From: Phytophthora colocasiae
Lineage: Eukaryota > Oomycota > Peronosporomycetes > Peronosporales > Peronosporaceae
Assembly: GCA_018806915.1 (NCBI GenBank)
Contig: JAGKQI010000044.1
Coordinates: forward strand, 1 to 64,000
Direction of reading: 5' to 3'
DNA: 64,000 bases
Shown here: positions 52,939 to 62,471 of the stretch, piece by piece
How the letters are laid out: every line of letters begins with the position of its first letter
How positions within the stretch are numbered: position 1 is the stretch's first letter
Notes under the pieces: generated by a model
Told to the model about the DNA's origin: nothing
The model's database searches: none
The model's input: only the letters and a program-made list of their open reading frames with translations
Program-made: the position numbers and the translations under genes

Positions 52939-54211
52939 TAGTAAGTGGATGTACAGGTAGCAGCTCTGCGTGCTCGGCGGGAAGTTCCGGAATGGATGTA
53001 GCGCGTCCCCCCGGCCCAGTCTCACCTCTGCCTGCACTTTGACAGACAGTCAGTCTCCCCCCGGGAAAGATGCGTCGCCTCGTTCGAAAATGACAGTCGA
53101 TGACTGGTGATATGTCCACGAGGCCTCACTTCTGCTGGACGGAGTCTCGAGCGTGTGGCCCTCGATGGCTAATGACGTGTTACGGGCGTGGTGCGTGGGA
53201 TTTAAACTGGAGCAGAGGCAGCGACACTTGGCCTTGCACAGTGCCATGCACTACCTGGCCGCGACCGCCGACTCGAGTCGAGGTGTACTATTCCTTGAGG
53301 ATGAACGATATGAGACCTGAGTCATGATACGGACGCGCTGGTCAAGTAGTAGACAATCAGTGATTGCCATGTGATTCACCACGGACAAAGAGCTCAAATC
53401 AACCGAATACACGCTGGATGTTCGTGTACTACATGCACAATAGCTTCAGTACCATTTGTCGGCTCCTACTTTACAATTTTACATCCCTTCGAAACAGTGG
53501 TGTTGCCATCTTGCTGGGCATTGCTACTACATGTAGCTAGTCATTGTCAAGGAAGTTCAATGGCTATCTGTAATGGTTGCGCGCTAACGGACTAATAGAG
53601 ACATCTATACGTTAGCTGCATTTTGCTGAGGTGAACGTGCAACCAACGTAGTGATGCCTTTTCAGCATGCCCTGGTACTACCAGTCTGGTAGAGACAATG
53701 AAGCCACCTCATCTTCTTCAAGCGTCACTATCGGATATGCGGTAGCCGTGGTTTCGGTGTTGCAGTTCCACCAGAATACTAACGCACTGGACGAGCTGCA
53801 CTAGCTTTTTGTCTTCTCGTTACTAACATCGATACTGTATCAAGCATGTTCATTTGATTTGAGCCCTAGCGCCAAGGATCAACCAGTGCAGCAAAATCAA
53901 GTGTGCCGTCACAAAGATGACCGAGTGTACACGCTTGTCATCGGCACAGAAGCCAGGGCTTTGCTCGCATTCTGGTGTACAATCCTCACTCCAATTCGAT
54001 CCAATCTTCTTCAAGGGTAGAACACCACTTTGGAATATTCTCGTTACTTACACTAAGGGGTTCGGAGGGCTTGGGGGCATTTGCATCGAAGTAATTCCGC
54101 GTCGTGATTGATAGACAGCTGCCTTGGACCGGCGACTTAGCCGTGGCCATTGCTCACACGCTCATCGCTGTTTGTGAACGCATTAGCAGACTCGTCACTT
54201 GCTAATAAAAC
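52939..54211. other. Intergenic region without recognised genes
   Basis: Several ORFs of 60-75 codons on both strands lack domain features. The 5' UTR and promoter of Myb 3 are at the left end. Nothing else was recognised. Confidence 0.4.
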
Positions 54212-55029
54212 CAGGGGTCTGAATAAAAAATTTCAGTATCGATAAAATCAGTTTCTAAAAATAAAAAAACGGATTACTGGGATATTCACAAAAAATAAAA
54301 TATGATATTTCTCGAAAATTGCAATACAATATAACATAAGTGCTTGCGCAAGACACAATTGAACTGATGGACGTCCTAACCCGAGAAGCCAGCTCTTTTG
54401 CGTTCATTATACTCCATACTGACCACCTAACTACCTTAAATCACTGGCCAACAGCGAATCCTTTGCATGGTGACCTTTTCATTCTCAAAAACTCCCGCTC
54501 TGTCTAAACAGTGACGAACAAAGACATCTGCGCCTACTTCTACGAGAACCTTGGTCATGGCCTCTATCGGTGTAAGCATTGTGGCTCCGAGCGCAAGCAA
54601 ATCGCCAATACTGGATACTCCAACTTGATCGGGCACCTGGCTAATAAGCACGACGGCTTCAAGGACCTATACGCAGCAACGCTGTCTTCCAAGGACAGTA
54701 CCCTCCGGGATTTTGGGTTCGTGTCTGAAGAGACGTCTCATCGCTTCCAGTGGATGAGATGGGTCGTCGAGCGGAATATGCCGCTGTCGGAAGTCGACAA
54801 CGAGCTGACACGCTCGATGTCTAGATGGAGGTCAGTGTCGTCACGTGTGCTTCTTAACTCTATGCGTGATGTAGCCAAGAAGGTGGGCAAGTCGCTCGAG
54901 AAGGCGCTGGGCAGCTGTTTCGCGATATTGCAGTTATTGCGGCCGCTTTTATTATTGCAGCGTGTTGTATTGAGATTATTACTACTGCAGCAACTCCGTG
55001 TAATACTGAATTGGACAAGGCCTGAATAA
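54212..55029 (+). pseudogene. hAT transposase N-terminal fragment (BED finger)
   Basis: A CAGGGGTCTG at 54212, like the hAT end at 16353, opens an AT-rich leader. ATG 54467 starts a frame that shifts near 54510 into TNKDICAYFYENLGHGLYRC, KHCGSERKQIANTGYSNLIG and HLANKHDGF, a BED-type finger (CX2C...H-x4-H). It is followed by the conserved downstream segment SHRFQWMRWVVERNMPLSEV. The match ends near 54900; the following codons are Leu-rich low-complexity from a CTGCAG/TTATTG-rich stretch. The catalytic and dimerisation domains are absent. Confidence 0.65.
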
Positions 55030-55094
55030 AACCACCACTACTATTTTCGACAGAGGTTCCTCTCCAGTACGAAACCACCTAAAGCATAAAGACC

Positions 55095-55910
55095 ATGAAG
55101 ACTGTGCTGCTGCGTGAGGTCGATGTGCACGTAGCACGAGTTAACCCGCATGGAGACAGCTCTCCGTCCCCCGAGTACGTCTTCGCCATCCGACCACGGA
55201 GTCACAGCCACAGTGAAGGACTGGCTGCTCGACGACAGGACTTAGACCACGCTGCGACCCTCGACCGTGGACCAGTAGCGCACGAAGTGCCACGTACTTA
55301 CAGTCAATGCCGATCCCTGTACCGGGAGCTACAGCACCTCACGGACTGCAGGAACGTACGAGCGTGCTGTTGCGCGCTGGGCTCGTGCCCATTCTGGTCA
55401 CTGTTCGCTGTTCTGGGCAGTATCGAGTTCCCCAAGCGAACACTGTTCAATCACCAGTCACAGCATATTTTCGAGCAGAGAACACTCGCACTGAACGCTA
55501 TGATGCGCACAGTGTTCGCAGTGCTGCGTTCGAACTACCGCATCCGCCACTTCCGGTGTTACCAAGCTCCGTTTGACGCTTCACATGTGTGTAAAGTGCT
55601 TGTTACACTCTGTCAGTTCTTAGAGCTGGACAATACCCACGTGGAACAGCGACTGCTTCAAGGAGGTGAGAAACTCGCGTACAAGATGAACCTGCACGGT
55701 TGGCAGTCCGACCGACAGAATTTGTACTTCCGTTGCGAGGACAAGAAGAAGTACCGCAACGCAGGAGAAGTGTGCGAGCGTAAATCAATGGAGTTTCGCC
55801 AATCACTAACGATGTCCGACGACGACGAGTATAAGGAGCCGACGAGCGCTATGTCGGACGATGAAGACGATCAGCAACGACGGAGCTCGTTATTGCTCGT
55901 CTGGAGCTGA
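55095..55910 (+). CDS. PX-like domain protein with acidic C-terminus
   Basis: ATG 55095 opens a 271-residue intact frame. The N-terminal half (EYVFAIRPRSHSHSE ... EVPRTYSQCRSLYRELQHL ... GSIEFPKRTLF ... IFEQRTLALNAMMRTVF) has the pattern of a PX domain: substrate-facing Arg-Tyr/Ser core, FPKR and the helix with a Arg-x-x-x-L signature. The middle is helical and the end is acidic (MSDDDEYKEPTSAMSDDEDD). The likely role is phosphoinositide-directed membrane association. A Cys-rich insert (CRNVRACCCALGSCPFWSLF) is unusual. Confidence in PX identity is moderate. Confidence 0.62.
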   Translation: MKTVLLREVDVHVARVNPHGDSSPSPEYVFAIRPRSHSHSEGLAARRQDLDHAATLDRGPVAHEVPRTYSQCRSLYRELQHLTDCRNVRACCCALGSCPFWSLFAVLGSIEFPKRTLFNHQSQHIFEQRTLALNAMMRTVFAVLRSNYRIRHFRCYQAPFDASHVCKVLVTLCQFLELDNTHVEQRLLQGGEKLAYKMNLHGWQSDRQNLYFRCEDKKKYRNAGEVCERKSMEFRQSLTMSDDDEYKEPTSAMSDDEDDQQRRSSLLLVWS

Positions 55911-56232
55911 TTCTAGATCGATCCGTATCGTAATTTAACTGCACGTATAGAATTACCTACATGCACTTGCTAGAATGCAGAACGTCCGGCTCCTTCTTCG
56001 AAAGACTGGCAACTCGACCACGAAATACATCCACCGTATAGTGATAGAAGACTGCTTCGAGGATTTCTAAGGTACTACATCGGTATTTCTGCTGGCATCA
56101 TTGAGAAGGTCGAACTTGTGGAAGCAGCGGGATACCTGGCATTCGCTCGTTATCTGGGACCACCCGTCATGACCACGTAGCGATGCCAGATCGTTCACAG
56201 CGGAAATTAAGCGCCAGTACACAGACATCACT
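55911..56232. other. Spacer between PX-like gene and acidic membrane protein
   Basis: No gene recognised; a 65-codon minus ORF (56067-56264) lacks features. It presumably holds a terminator and promoter. Confidence 0.3.
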
Positions 56233-56802
56233 ATGCAATCTCGAGCAACGCGAGCGATCACCAAAGCGGTTGTAGTGGCAAGTACAGCAGGTGTAATTGC
56301 TACGGCCTGTTGGCTACTGAATCGAATTCTCGATGGAAGCGACTACAAACGCATCGAAGACGGCACCGAATACGTCGACACCAAAGGCGATGAGTGCGAC
56401 AGATACAGCGAGCAAGAACTCGACGGAAATGACAGCTTTGCATTGCTGCCCGTCGTCTCCGAGTCCGACGATGAGTCCGATGAGGACGCCTTGGGCTACA
56501 CGGCCGACTACTTCACCCCACATTACGACGTCTGCATGCTGTCCGTCAGTGTCCAGACACTCGTGGATCCACTTCCAGATATTCCTCCCAGTGATTGCAG
56601 ACTCTGCAGAGCTGCCGAGAGCTGTGACCCCTCCAGTGAAGACGATGATTTAGACGGGAAAATGCGGGCTTTGTCGTTCACAGAGAGCGACATCAGCAAC
56701 GGGAGTGAGTTTTCTTTGGTAAGCGAATTGGATTACCAAGATGAGCACGAGATGCCTGTGCAACGAGCTCGTGCGCACTCGAGAATGTACGTCAGATTGT
56801 AG
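56233..56802 (+). CDS. Acidic protein with one N-terminal membrane segment (unknown)
   Basis: From ATG 56233 a 189-residue frame starts with a short basic leader (MQSRATRAITK) and a hydrophobic segment (AVVVASTAGVIATACWLLN), then a long Asp/Glu/Ser-rich tail. The tail has a Cys cluster CRLCRAAESCDPSSEDDD and the repeated LVSELDYQDEHE-type acidic patches. It could be a single-pass or signal-anchored protein with a cytosolic acidic tail; a mitochondrial targeting leader is also possible. No family was recognised. The frame is open and composition coding-like. Confidence 0.55.
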   Translation: MQSRATRAITKAVVVASTAGVIATACWLLNRILDGSDYKRIEDGTEYVDTKGDECDRYSEQELDGNDSFALLPVVSESDDESDEDALGYTADYFTPHYDVCMLSVSVQTLVDPLPDIPPSDCRLCRAAESCDPSSEDDDLDGKMRALSFTESDISNGSEFSLVSELDYQDEHEMPVQRARAHSRMYVRL

Positions 56803-57042
56803 CCATGTTGAGGCCACATTCTCCTCTAAAAACTCACCCCGAAATTCACCTAACGTAGCAACTTCCTTGTATCAATCACGCGTATGTTGTACATGTACTC
56901 GTACCCCAGAATCAACGATTATATTTTCGTGATCACATCCCGAAAAGGAATAATCGGAGATCTTATTGCCTCTCTTACATCCCTGAATTTGCCATGTTGT
57001 CTACGATTCATATTTCCAAAACCTGCACTTGTTGTCTCTTTT

Positions 57043-57056
57043 TCATTTTTCAATTT
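57043..57056 (+). promoter_or_regulatory. Oomycete Inr/FPR core promoter of pirin 1
   Basis: TCATTTTTCAATTT is a perfect match to TCATTYYNCAWTTT, 6 bp upstream of ATG 57063. Initiation here would leave a very short 5' UTR of about 15 bases, as seen in oomycete genes. Confidence 0.75.
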
Positions 57057-57062
57057 GTCACG

Positions 57063-57956
57063 ATGTCCACTTTTAAGTCCCGAGAAGTTGCTAAGAGCTT
57101 CCACTCCATCGAGATGAACGATGGGGATGGTGCCGTTGTGCATCGGTCGATCGGATCTTCTCATCTTCCTAGACTCGACCCTTTCTTAATCCTGGACGAG
57201 TTCAGCTTGGCCGAACCTGCAGGGTTCCCTGATCACCCGCACAGAGGTTTCCAGACTGTCACGTACGTGTTCCCTACGTCGAAAGGTGGCATGCTTCACG
57301 AAGATTTCATGGGCAACAAAGGTGAGCTTCGTGCTGGAGATCTCCAGTGGATGACTGCAGGTAGAGGTATCATGCACGCGGAGATGCCTTCAAATACCAA
57401 GCCTGCGTGTGGACTGCAGCTCTGGATCAACCTTCCAAACAAGCTGAAGATGATCAAGCCACACTACCAAGAAATCACTCGGGAGTCGGTACCTCATGTA
57501 TTCAACACGGACAAGACGGTGGAGGCCATCGTATTTGCAGGAGAAGTCTTCGGCAGTAAAGGACCAATCGAGACGGAAGCGCCTGTGACGTATGTTCACT
57601 TCTCTCTCAAGCCTGGAGCAACGATGGAATACAAAATTCCGTCAAGCCACAACGTTTTCGTGTACGGCGTGTCGGGGACAGGTAAATGTGCTGGTGTAGA
57701 CGTTCGAACGAGTGAAGCCATTGTAATGAAGAAGGAAGGCGATGGAGTGCAGCTCATGGCGGCAGCAAACGATTCCCTGGACGTTGTAGTGATGACTGGC
57801 CAGCCACTGAACGAACCTGTGTCCCAGTACGGTCCGTTTGTCATGTCTTCTCGTGAAGATATTGCTCGAACGTTGTGGGACTTTGACATGCGCACCAATG
57901 GCTTCGAGGCAGCCCATGGATGGAAATCGGAGCTGGCACGTTCACGTGGCAAGTAG
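57063..57956 (+). CDS. Pirin 1 (cupin-fold, metal-binding)
   Basis: The 297-residue protein from ATG 57063 is near the 290 of human pirin. The N-terminal cupin holds the metal ligands: His58 and His60 in FPDHPHRGFQTVTY, and His105 and Glu107 in GRGIMHAEMP, with the same spacing as the iron site of human pirin (56/58/101/103). Other conserved blocks are GAVVHRSIGS, LDPFLILDEF, GLQLWINLP, GKCAGVDVRT and QYGPFVMSS. Pirins are nuclear redox-sensing cofactors or quercetin 2,3-dioxygenase-like enzymes; the role in oomycetes is unknown. It is the first of three paralogues here and the frame is clean. Confidence 0.95.
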   Translation: MSTFKSREVAKSFHSIEMNDGDGAVVHRSIGSSHLPRLDPFLILDEFSLAEPAGFPDHPHRGFQTVTYVFPTSKGGMLHEDFMGNKGELRAGDLQWMTAGRGIMHAEMPSNTKPACGLQLWINLPNKLKMIKPHYQEITRESVPHVFNTDKTVEAIVFAGEVFGSKGPIETEAPVTYVHFSLKPGATMEYKIPSSHNVFVYGVSGTGKCAGVDVRTSEAIVMKKEGDGVQLMAAANDSLDVVVMTGQPLNEPVSQYGPFVMSSREDIARTLWDFDMRTNGFEAAHGWKSELARSRGK

Positions 57957-58091
57957 ACTCAAGTCTAGAGGTTGAAGAGCAATTCATAATTCCTCTTGTC
58001 CAATCATTCTCGTTATTTTCGATGACACATAATTTTGTACGACCGTAATCACCAAAAGTGGTCAACAACAGTCCCGGTCCTTCGTTGTGTG

Positions 58092-58105
58092 TCATTCTTC
58101 AATTC
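58092..58105 (+). promoter_or_regulatory. Inr/FPR-like element of pirin 2
   Basis: TCATTCTTCAATTC matches TCATTYYNCAWTTT at 13 of 14 bases, 16 bp upstream of ATG 58122. It parallels the element of pirin 1. Confidence 0.65.
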
Positions 58106-58331
58106 ACCGTAACTAGCAGACATGACCGAGTTCAAGACGCGTCAAGTAGCCAAAGCCTTTCAGGCCAGTGAAGTGAGTGACGGAGCTGGTGCCCACATGC
58201 ATCGCTCGATTGGGTCTCCTCGACTGTACAACTTGGACCCGTTCCTGATGCTGGACGAGTTCAACGTGGGTCTCCCCGGCGGATTCCCAGACCACCCGCA
58301 CCGCGGCTTCGAGACCGTCACGTACGTGCTC

Positions 58332-60470
58332 GAAGGATTCAATACAGGTCTTAACAGGAACAGGCCTCATCTTGGCCAAACGAGGTTTTTTGTTGAGGTC
58401 ACGCGAATAGGTCATGGAGGTTAATCGCAGGTATTACATAGGTCTCACCAGCTCCATCCATTTGCCACTTTCAGTTTTGAAGAACCCAGCACGCTTAGGA
58501 TGGTCGCCCACTCCGCTACTCGAAGCCAGTACCGCGCTGTCAGGAACGGTGATGATGCAGGCCCCGACACACCTGGCCGTACTTCAAATGGAGGGGGCAC
58601 CCACCAAGCTGCCGAAGGAGAGGCTGCTCGAGCGACTCGAAGCTGGCACGATGGCGAGGGAGGAAATGCAGGTGAACGAGACGTTGACTCCGGAGATGGT
58701 GGTCGTATGCACGAGCAAGTGCCCCCTGCTTGTCGACATGAACAAGCCCAAAGAGCTGGCGGGCATCTAGGTGGCGACATGGACACCGTCCAGCGAGTCG
58801 AGGGGAGCGACAACGTCTCGTCGGACACTGATGAAGCGCCCTGGAACTCAGATGCCGACAACACGTTGAGTAGCACCGAAAGCTCTAAACGTTCCCGTTT
58901 AAGTACCCGTCAAGTGTACTCAGGCGAGGAAGACGCCCCTGCCCGCAAGAAACGCGACGGCGCCACCAAATTGTACATCAACGGCTACGAGTTAACTCGC
59001 GCAACCATCACGCAAGTCAAGATCTCCTATCGGTGCAGCTTCTACCGCAGCCAGGGCTGCAAGGCTAAGCTAGAGTTTATTGCTGCGAGAATGGAGTACG
59101 ACTTTGCAAACAGCATTCCACATACATGCGTTCCTCCTGTGATGCAAGCACTGACGGCTAACGAAGCGGCTGGCGTACAAGATGTTACAATTGCCATGAA
59201 ACGTGAAGTTGACAGACTAGCAACTACATCGGTGGCAACGCCAGTACAAGTCTGGGATGAAGTTAGCGCTAAGTTCTACAGAGCAACTGAGCACAACGTC
59301 GCAATCCGAGGCTTAGCCCGAGGACAAGTTATTCGACGAGTCCATCACGCCCGTGCACTGCACTACGGAACTGACGTCCATGGACGGGCTGAAGTGCCTC
59401 CGTTGGTAAATTGCAAGAACAGCAACTTGCTATTCTTGCAGTTTCATCACGTATGGGCTAACACCAAGAATACGTTGGACAGAGTCATCGGGTGGGCCAA
59501 TCCAGCTCTTCTCAGCCTGCTTCGATACGAAAACATCACGCTATTCGTTGACGGCACTTTCCGCTGCGTACCAGACACCTTCACTCAATGCATCGTCCTA
59601 ATGGTCTTCGATCGAGGCACAAAACTCTACATTCCAATTTTCTTCGTGCTCTGCACGTCCAAGACGTACGACACGTACTGGAACGTGTTCCAGTTCGTGT
59701 CCAACGCATGTGGAGAGGACATTAAGCCCAAAGAGATTGTGTGCGACTTCGAAACCGCGCTGATTAATTCTTTGAGTGACAGATTTCCTTCTGCAGCCAT
59801 CATAGGCTGCTTGTTCCATTTCAAGCAGGCCTGTAGGCGCAGCATGGTCAAGCATCGTATCCACGAGGATCAAATAAGGATCGCAATGAGACGAGGCTTT
59901 CTGGACATGTTGACGGTGGTGGAGCGAGACATCATTGCATCAAAGGCCGTTCCGTGGGTACAGGACGCTATCGAGAAGCAGTGCGTCCAGGAGAGTATTC
60001 CTTACTCGGCAACAAAATGGGTATCCTTTTGGAAATACTTCGAACGGACGTGGTTGAAGCTTCTACCTCCAAAGTTTTGGAACGTACATGGCTACAGCAA
60101 TACCGTGGTTGCCCGCACAAATAATCCGCTCGAGCGGTTTAATCGCGAGCTGAATGCAGCGTTCGGAACTCCGCATCCATCGCTGCCGCGGTTTATCCAG
60201 ACGGTTGAGGACATATCCCGCCGCCGCGTTCAGCTGCGAGATGATATAAATCTGGGTAGGGCGATGCCTCCACGTCGTACCGAGCGATACGAACTTCCAA
60301 CCCCGTTCGCTTTAGACGACGAAGCTGGTAGCACAGTAGAGTAAGTAGACGCTATAATGTATGCAGTCATCTTGTGTGACCTAGTGTTGGTCTCGTTCCC
60401 AATCAAACAGACAGGTCACGTGACCTACTCCTAAGACCTCTTCTCTGTATGACCTGCAATAAACCCTATC
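58332..60470 (+). mobile_element. MULE (Mutator-like) DNA transposon
   Basis: The 2.14-kb insert in pirin 2 is bounded by 9-bp duplicates TACGTGCTC (58323-58331) and TACGTGCCG (60471-60479). Both are one substitution from TACGTGCTG, the sequence in pirin 3 at this codon. Nine-base duplications are typical of MULEs. The ends are weak imperfect inverted repeats (GAAGGATTCAATACAGGTC versus GATAGGGTTTATTGCAGGTC). The interior is one open transposase frame in the same orientation as the pirin. Confidence 0.85.
58500..60344 (+). CDS. MULE transposase with FLYWCH-like zinc finger
   Basis: The 614-codon frame starts at ATG 58500; a later ATG at 58779 (MDTVQRVEGSDNVSSDTDEA) may be the real start because the first 90 residues are low-complexity and antisense-like. 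Residues about 160-215 form a FLYWCH/WRKY-like finger (ITQVKISYRCSFYRSQGCKA ... SIPHTC). The MULE catalytic core shows Asp351 in LFVDGTFRCVPD, Asp416 in IVCDFETALINS, the GCLFHFKQACRR motif, and Glu545 in NNPLERFNREL. The wide spacing of the last two is normal for this superfamily. There are no internal stops, so the enzyme may be active. It would excise and insert elements with 9-bp duplications. Confidence 0.92.
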   Translation: MVAHSATRSQYRAVRNGDDAGPDTPGRTSNGGGTHQAAEGEAARATRSWHDGEGGNAGERDVDSGDGGRMHEQVPPACRHEQAQRAGGHLGGDMDTVQRVEGSDNVSSDTDEAPWNSDADNTLSSTESSKRSRLSTRQVYSGEEDAPARKKRDGATKLYINGYELTRATITQVKISYRCSFYRSQGCKAKLEFIAARMEYDFANSIPHTCVPPVMQALTANEAAGVQDVTIAMKREVDRLATTSVATPVQVWDEVSAKFYRATEHNVAIRGLARGQVIRRVHHARALHYGTDVHGRAEVPPLVNCKNSNLLFLQFHHVWANTKNTLDRVIGWANPALLSLLRYENITLFVDGTFRCVPDTFTQCIVLMVFDRGTKLYIPIFFVLCTSKTYDTYWNVFQFVSNACGEDIKPKEIVCDFETALINSLSDRFPSAAIIGCLFHFKQACRRSMVKHRIHEDQIRIAMRRGFLDMLTVVERDIIASKAVPWVQDAIEKQCVQESIPYSATKWVSFWKYFERTWLKLLPPKFWNVHGYSNTVVARTNNPLERFNRELNAAFGTPHPSLPRFIQTVEDISRRRVQLRDDINLGRAMPPRRTERYELPTPFALDDEAGSTVE

Positions 60471-61166
60471 TACGTGCCGCCGACGTCCAAGGGCCACATG
60501 TGCCACGAGGACTTCCTGGGCAACAAGGGCGAGCTGCGACCGGGAGACCTGCAGTGGATGACCCCAGGTAGAGGCATCATGCACGCGGAGATGCCCAAGA
60601 GCGAAGTGCCGGCTCACGGTCTGCAGCTGTGGATCAACCTGCCGAGCAAGAGTCGCATGGTGGAGCCCAAGTACCAGGAGATCAGTCGGGACACGGTCCC
60701 ACACGCCTTCAATGAGGACAAGAGCATCGAGGCCATCGTGTTCGCTGGAGAGGTTTTTGGGTATAAGGGACCGGTAAAAACAGAAGCTCAGGTGACGTAT
60801 GTGCATTTTGTGCTGAAACAAGGAGCCAAGATGGAGTATTCTATTCCTAAGACGCACAATGTTTTTGTGTATGGTGTTTCTGGAACGGGAAAATGTGCGG
60901 ATGCGGATGTTTCAGCGCATGAGGCAATTGTGATGGATCACGAGGGCGACGGTGTCTTATTGACCGCAGCAGAAGACGATAGTTTGGAGGTGGTAGTGAT
61001 ATCTGGAGAACCGTTAAATGAGCCGGTACACCAGTATGGGCCTTTTGTGATGTCTTCACGGGAGGATATTCAAGACACGTTGCGGGACTTTGACTTGCGC
61101 ACAAACGGGTTTGAAGAAGCACACGGTTGGAGATCTACGATTGCACCGCGCCGGCGCCACCGTTAA

Positions 61167-61586
61167 TTTCTTTGTAAAGCTAAACAATGTTTAATGAAGC
61201 ATAAACAAATAGCACTCCGAAAGCAATTCATTTAGGCGTATGCACTCGATAAGCTCAGTTCTTCAAATGGTGCTATCTTCTGCTGCAATTTTTTAAATGA
61301 TATCTAAATCACTAGTTTAGCGCTACAAAAGTTTTACTACACCCTACTACATTTGAGTTCTCTCTTTTAGTCACGACATGATCTACAACGGAAAGGAACG
61401 AAAAACGATATATTCCAGTCCAAATTGTGTTAGCTTTAAAAAATCTGATCGTGTTACTGTAGATCCGTAACAACTTGGTTAGCATACAATATACATGGCA
61501 ACAACGGCGACCATCACCACTGCATAAACCACAAGAGCAGCGATCTCGCTCTCGCTAACTCCGTGCCACGACGTCAACGACGTCAT
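61167..61586. other. Intergenic region between convergent pirins 2 and 3
   Basis: AT-rich, without ORFs of interest. The two genes converge here, so both 3' UTRs overlap or abut. Nothing else was seen. Confidence 0.4.
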
Positions 61587-62471
61587 TCAACGACGGCGGT
61601 TGCCGATCTCCGACGCCCACGAGTGCGCGTTCTCAAAGCCATTTTTGCCCAACTGGAAGTCCATCCACGTCTGCTGGACCTCTTCTCCAGTGCTCATGAC
61701 GAACGGACCGTACTGCACCACCGGCTCTTCCAGCGGCTGACCTGTCATGACGATGACCTCCAGCTTGTCGTTCTCGTCGGCCTGCAATTGCACTCCGTCG
61801 CCCTTCATCTCTAGCACGATAGCTTCGTGTGGCTGGATCGAGTGCTCCACGCACTTGCCCGTCCCCGACACGGCGTACACGAAGACGTGGTGGCTCTCTG
61901 GGATCGGATACTCGAGCTTGGCCCCCGCCTGCAGCATGAAGTGAACATACGTGACTGGCGCCGCCGTCTCGATGGGTCCTCGCTTGCCGAAGACCTCTCC
62001 AGCAAACACAATGGCCTCGATGCTCTTGTCCTCATTGAAGGCGTGCGGGACCGTGTCCCGACTGATCTCCTGGTACTTGGGCTCCACCATGCGACTCTTG
62101 CTCGGCAGGTTGATCCACAGCTGCAGACCGTGAGCCGGCACTTCGCTCTTGGGCATCTCCGCGTGCATGATGCCTCTACCTGGGGTCATCCACTGCAGGT
62201 CTTCCGGTCGCAGCTCGCCCTTGTTGCCCAGGAAGTCCTCGTGGCACATGTGGCCCTTGGACGTCGGCAGCACGTACGTGACGGTATCGAAGCCGCGGTG
62301 CGGGTGGTCTGGGAATCCGCCGGGGAGACCCACGTTGAACTCGTCCAGCATCAGGAACGGGTCGAGGTTGCGCAGTCGAGTGGTGCCGATGGAGCGGTGC
62401 ACACGCGCGCCGGCGCCTTCTCCCTGCTCGCGAGCCACGAACTTCTTGGCGATGGTGCGGGGCGTGAACAT
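61587..62471 (-). CDS. Pirin 3 (cupin-fold, metal-binding)
   Basis: It has 294 residues from ATG 62471 (MFTPRTIAKKFVAREQGEGA). The frame is open upstream to a stop near 62757 but without another ATG. It is complete, with PDHPHRGFDTVTYVLP and GRGIMHAEMP metal sites, WINLPSKSRMVEPKYQEISR, ESHHVFVYAVSGTGKCVEHS and QYGPFVMSTGEE. The nucleotide sequence is GC-rich, unlike pirin 1 and the 3' part of pirin 2. About 390 bp of its first half is nearly identical to pirin 2 in inverted orientation, suggestive of gene conversion. It is predicted to bind a metal ion and act in the nucleus or as a dioxygenase-like enzyme, as for other pirins. Confidence 0.94.
   Translation of the reverse strand: MFTPRTIAKKFVAREQGEGAGARVHRSIGTTRLRNLDPFLMLDEFNVGLPGGFPDHPHRGFDTVTYVLPTSKGHMCHEDFLGNKGELRPEDLQWMTPGRGIMHAEMPKSEVPAHGLQLWINLPSKSRMVEPKYQEISRDTVPHAFNEDKSIEAIVFAGEVFGKRGPIETAAPVTYVHFMLQAGAKLEYPIPESHHVFVYAVSGTGKCVEHSIQPHEAIVLEMKGDGVQLQADENDKLEVIVMTGQPLEEPVVQYGPFVMSTGEEVQQTWMDFQLGKNGFENAHSWASEIGNRRR

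Larger units (their letters stand above)
58122..61166 (+). pseudogene. Pirin 2, split by a MULE insertion
   Basis: The 5' part (ATG 58122 to 58331) encodes MTEFKTRQVAKAFQ ... LDPFLMLDEFNVGLPG and DHPHRGFETVTYV. The 3' part (60471-61166) resumes with PPTSKGHMCHEDFLGNKGEL, GRGIMHAEMP and the rest to the end HGWRSTIAPRRRHR. Both metal-ligand pairs are present but on opposite sides of the 2.1-kb transposon. The joined length would be about 300 residues. The insertion puts a stop at 58422-58424, so only a 100-residue N-terminal fragment is predicted from the native start. From 58236 to about 60760 (minus the transposon) the exonic sequence is almost identical to pirin 3, then divergence rises sharply. 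Confidence 0.9.
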
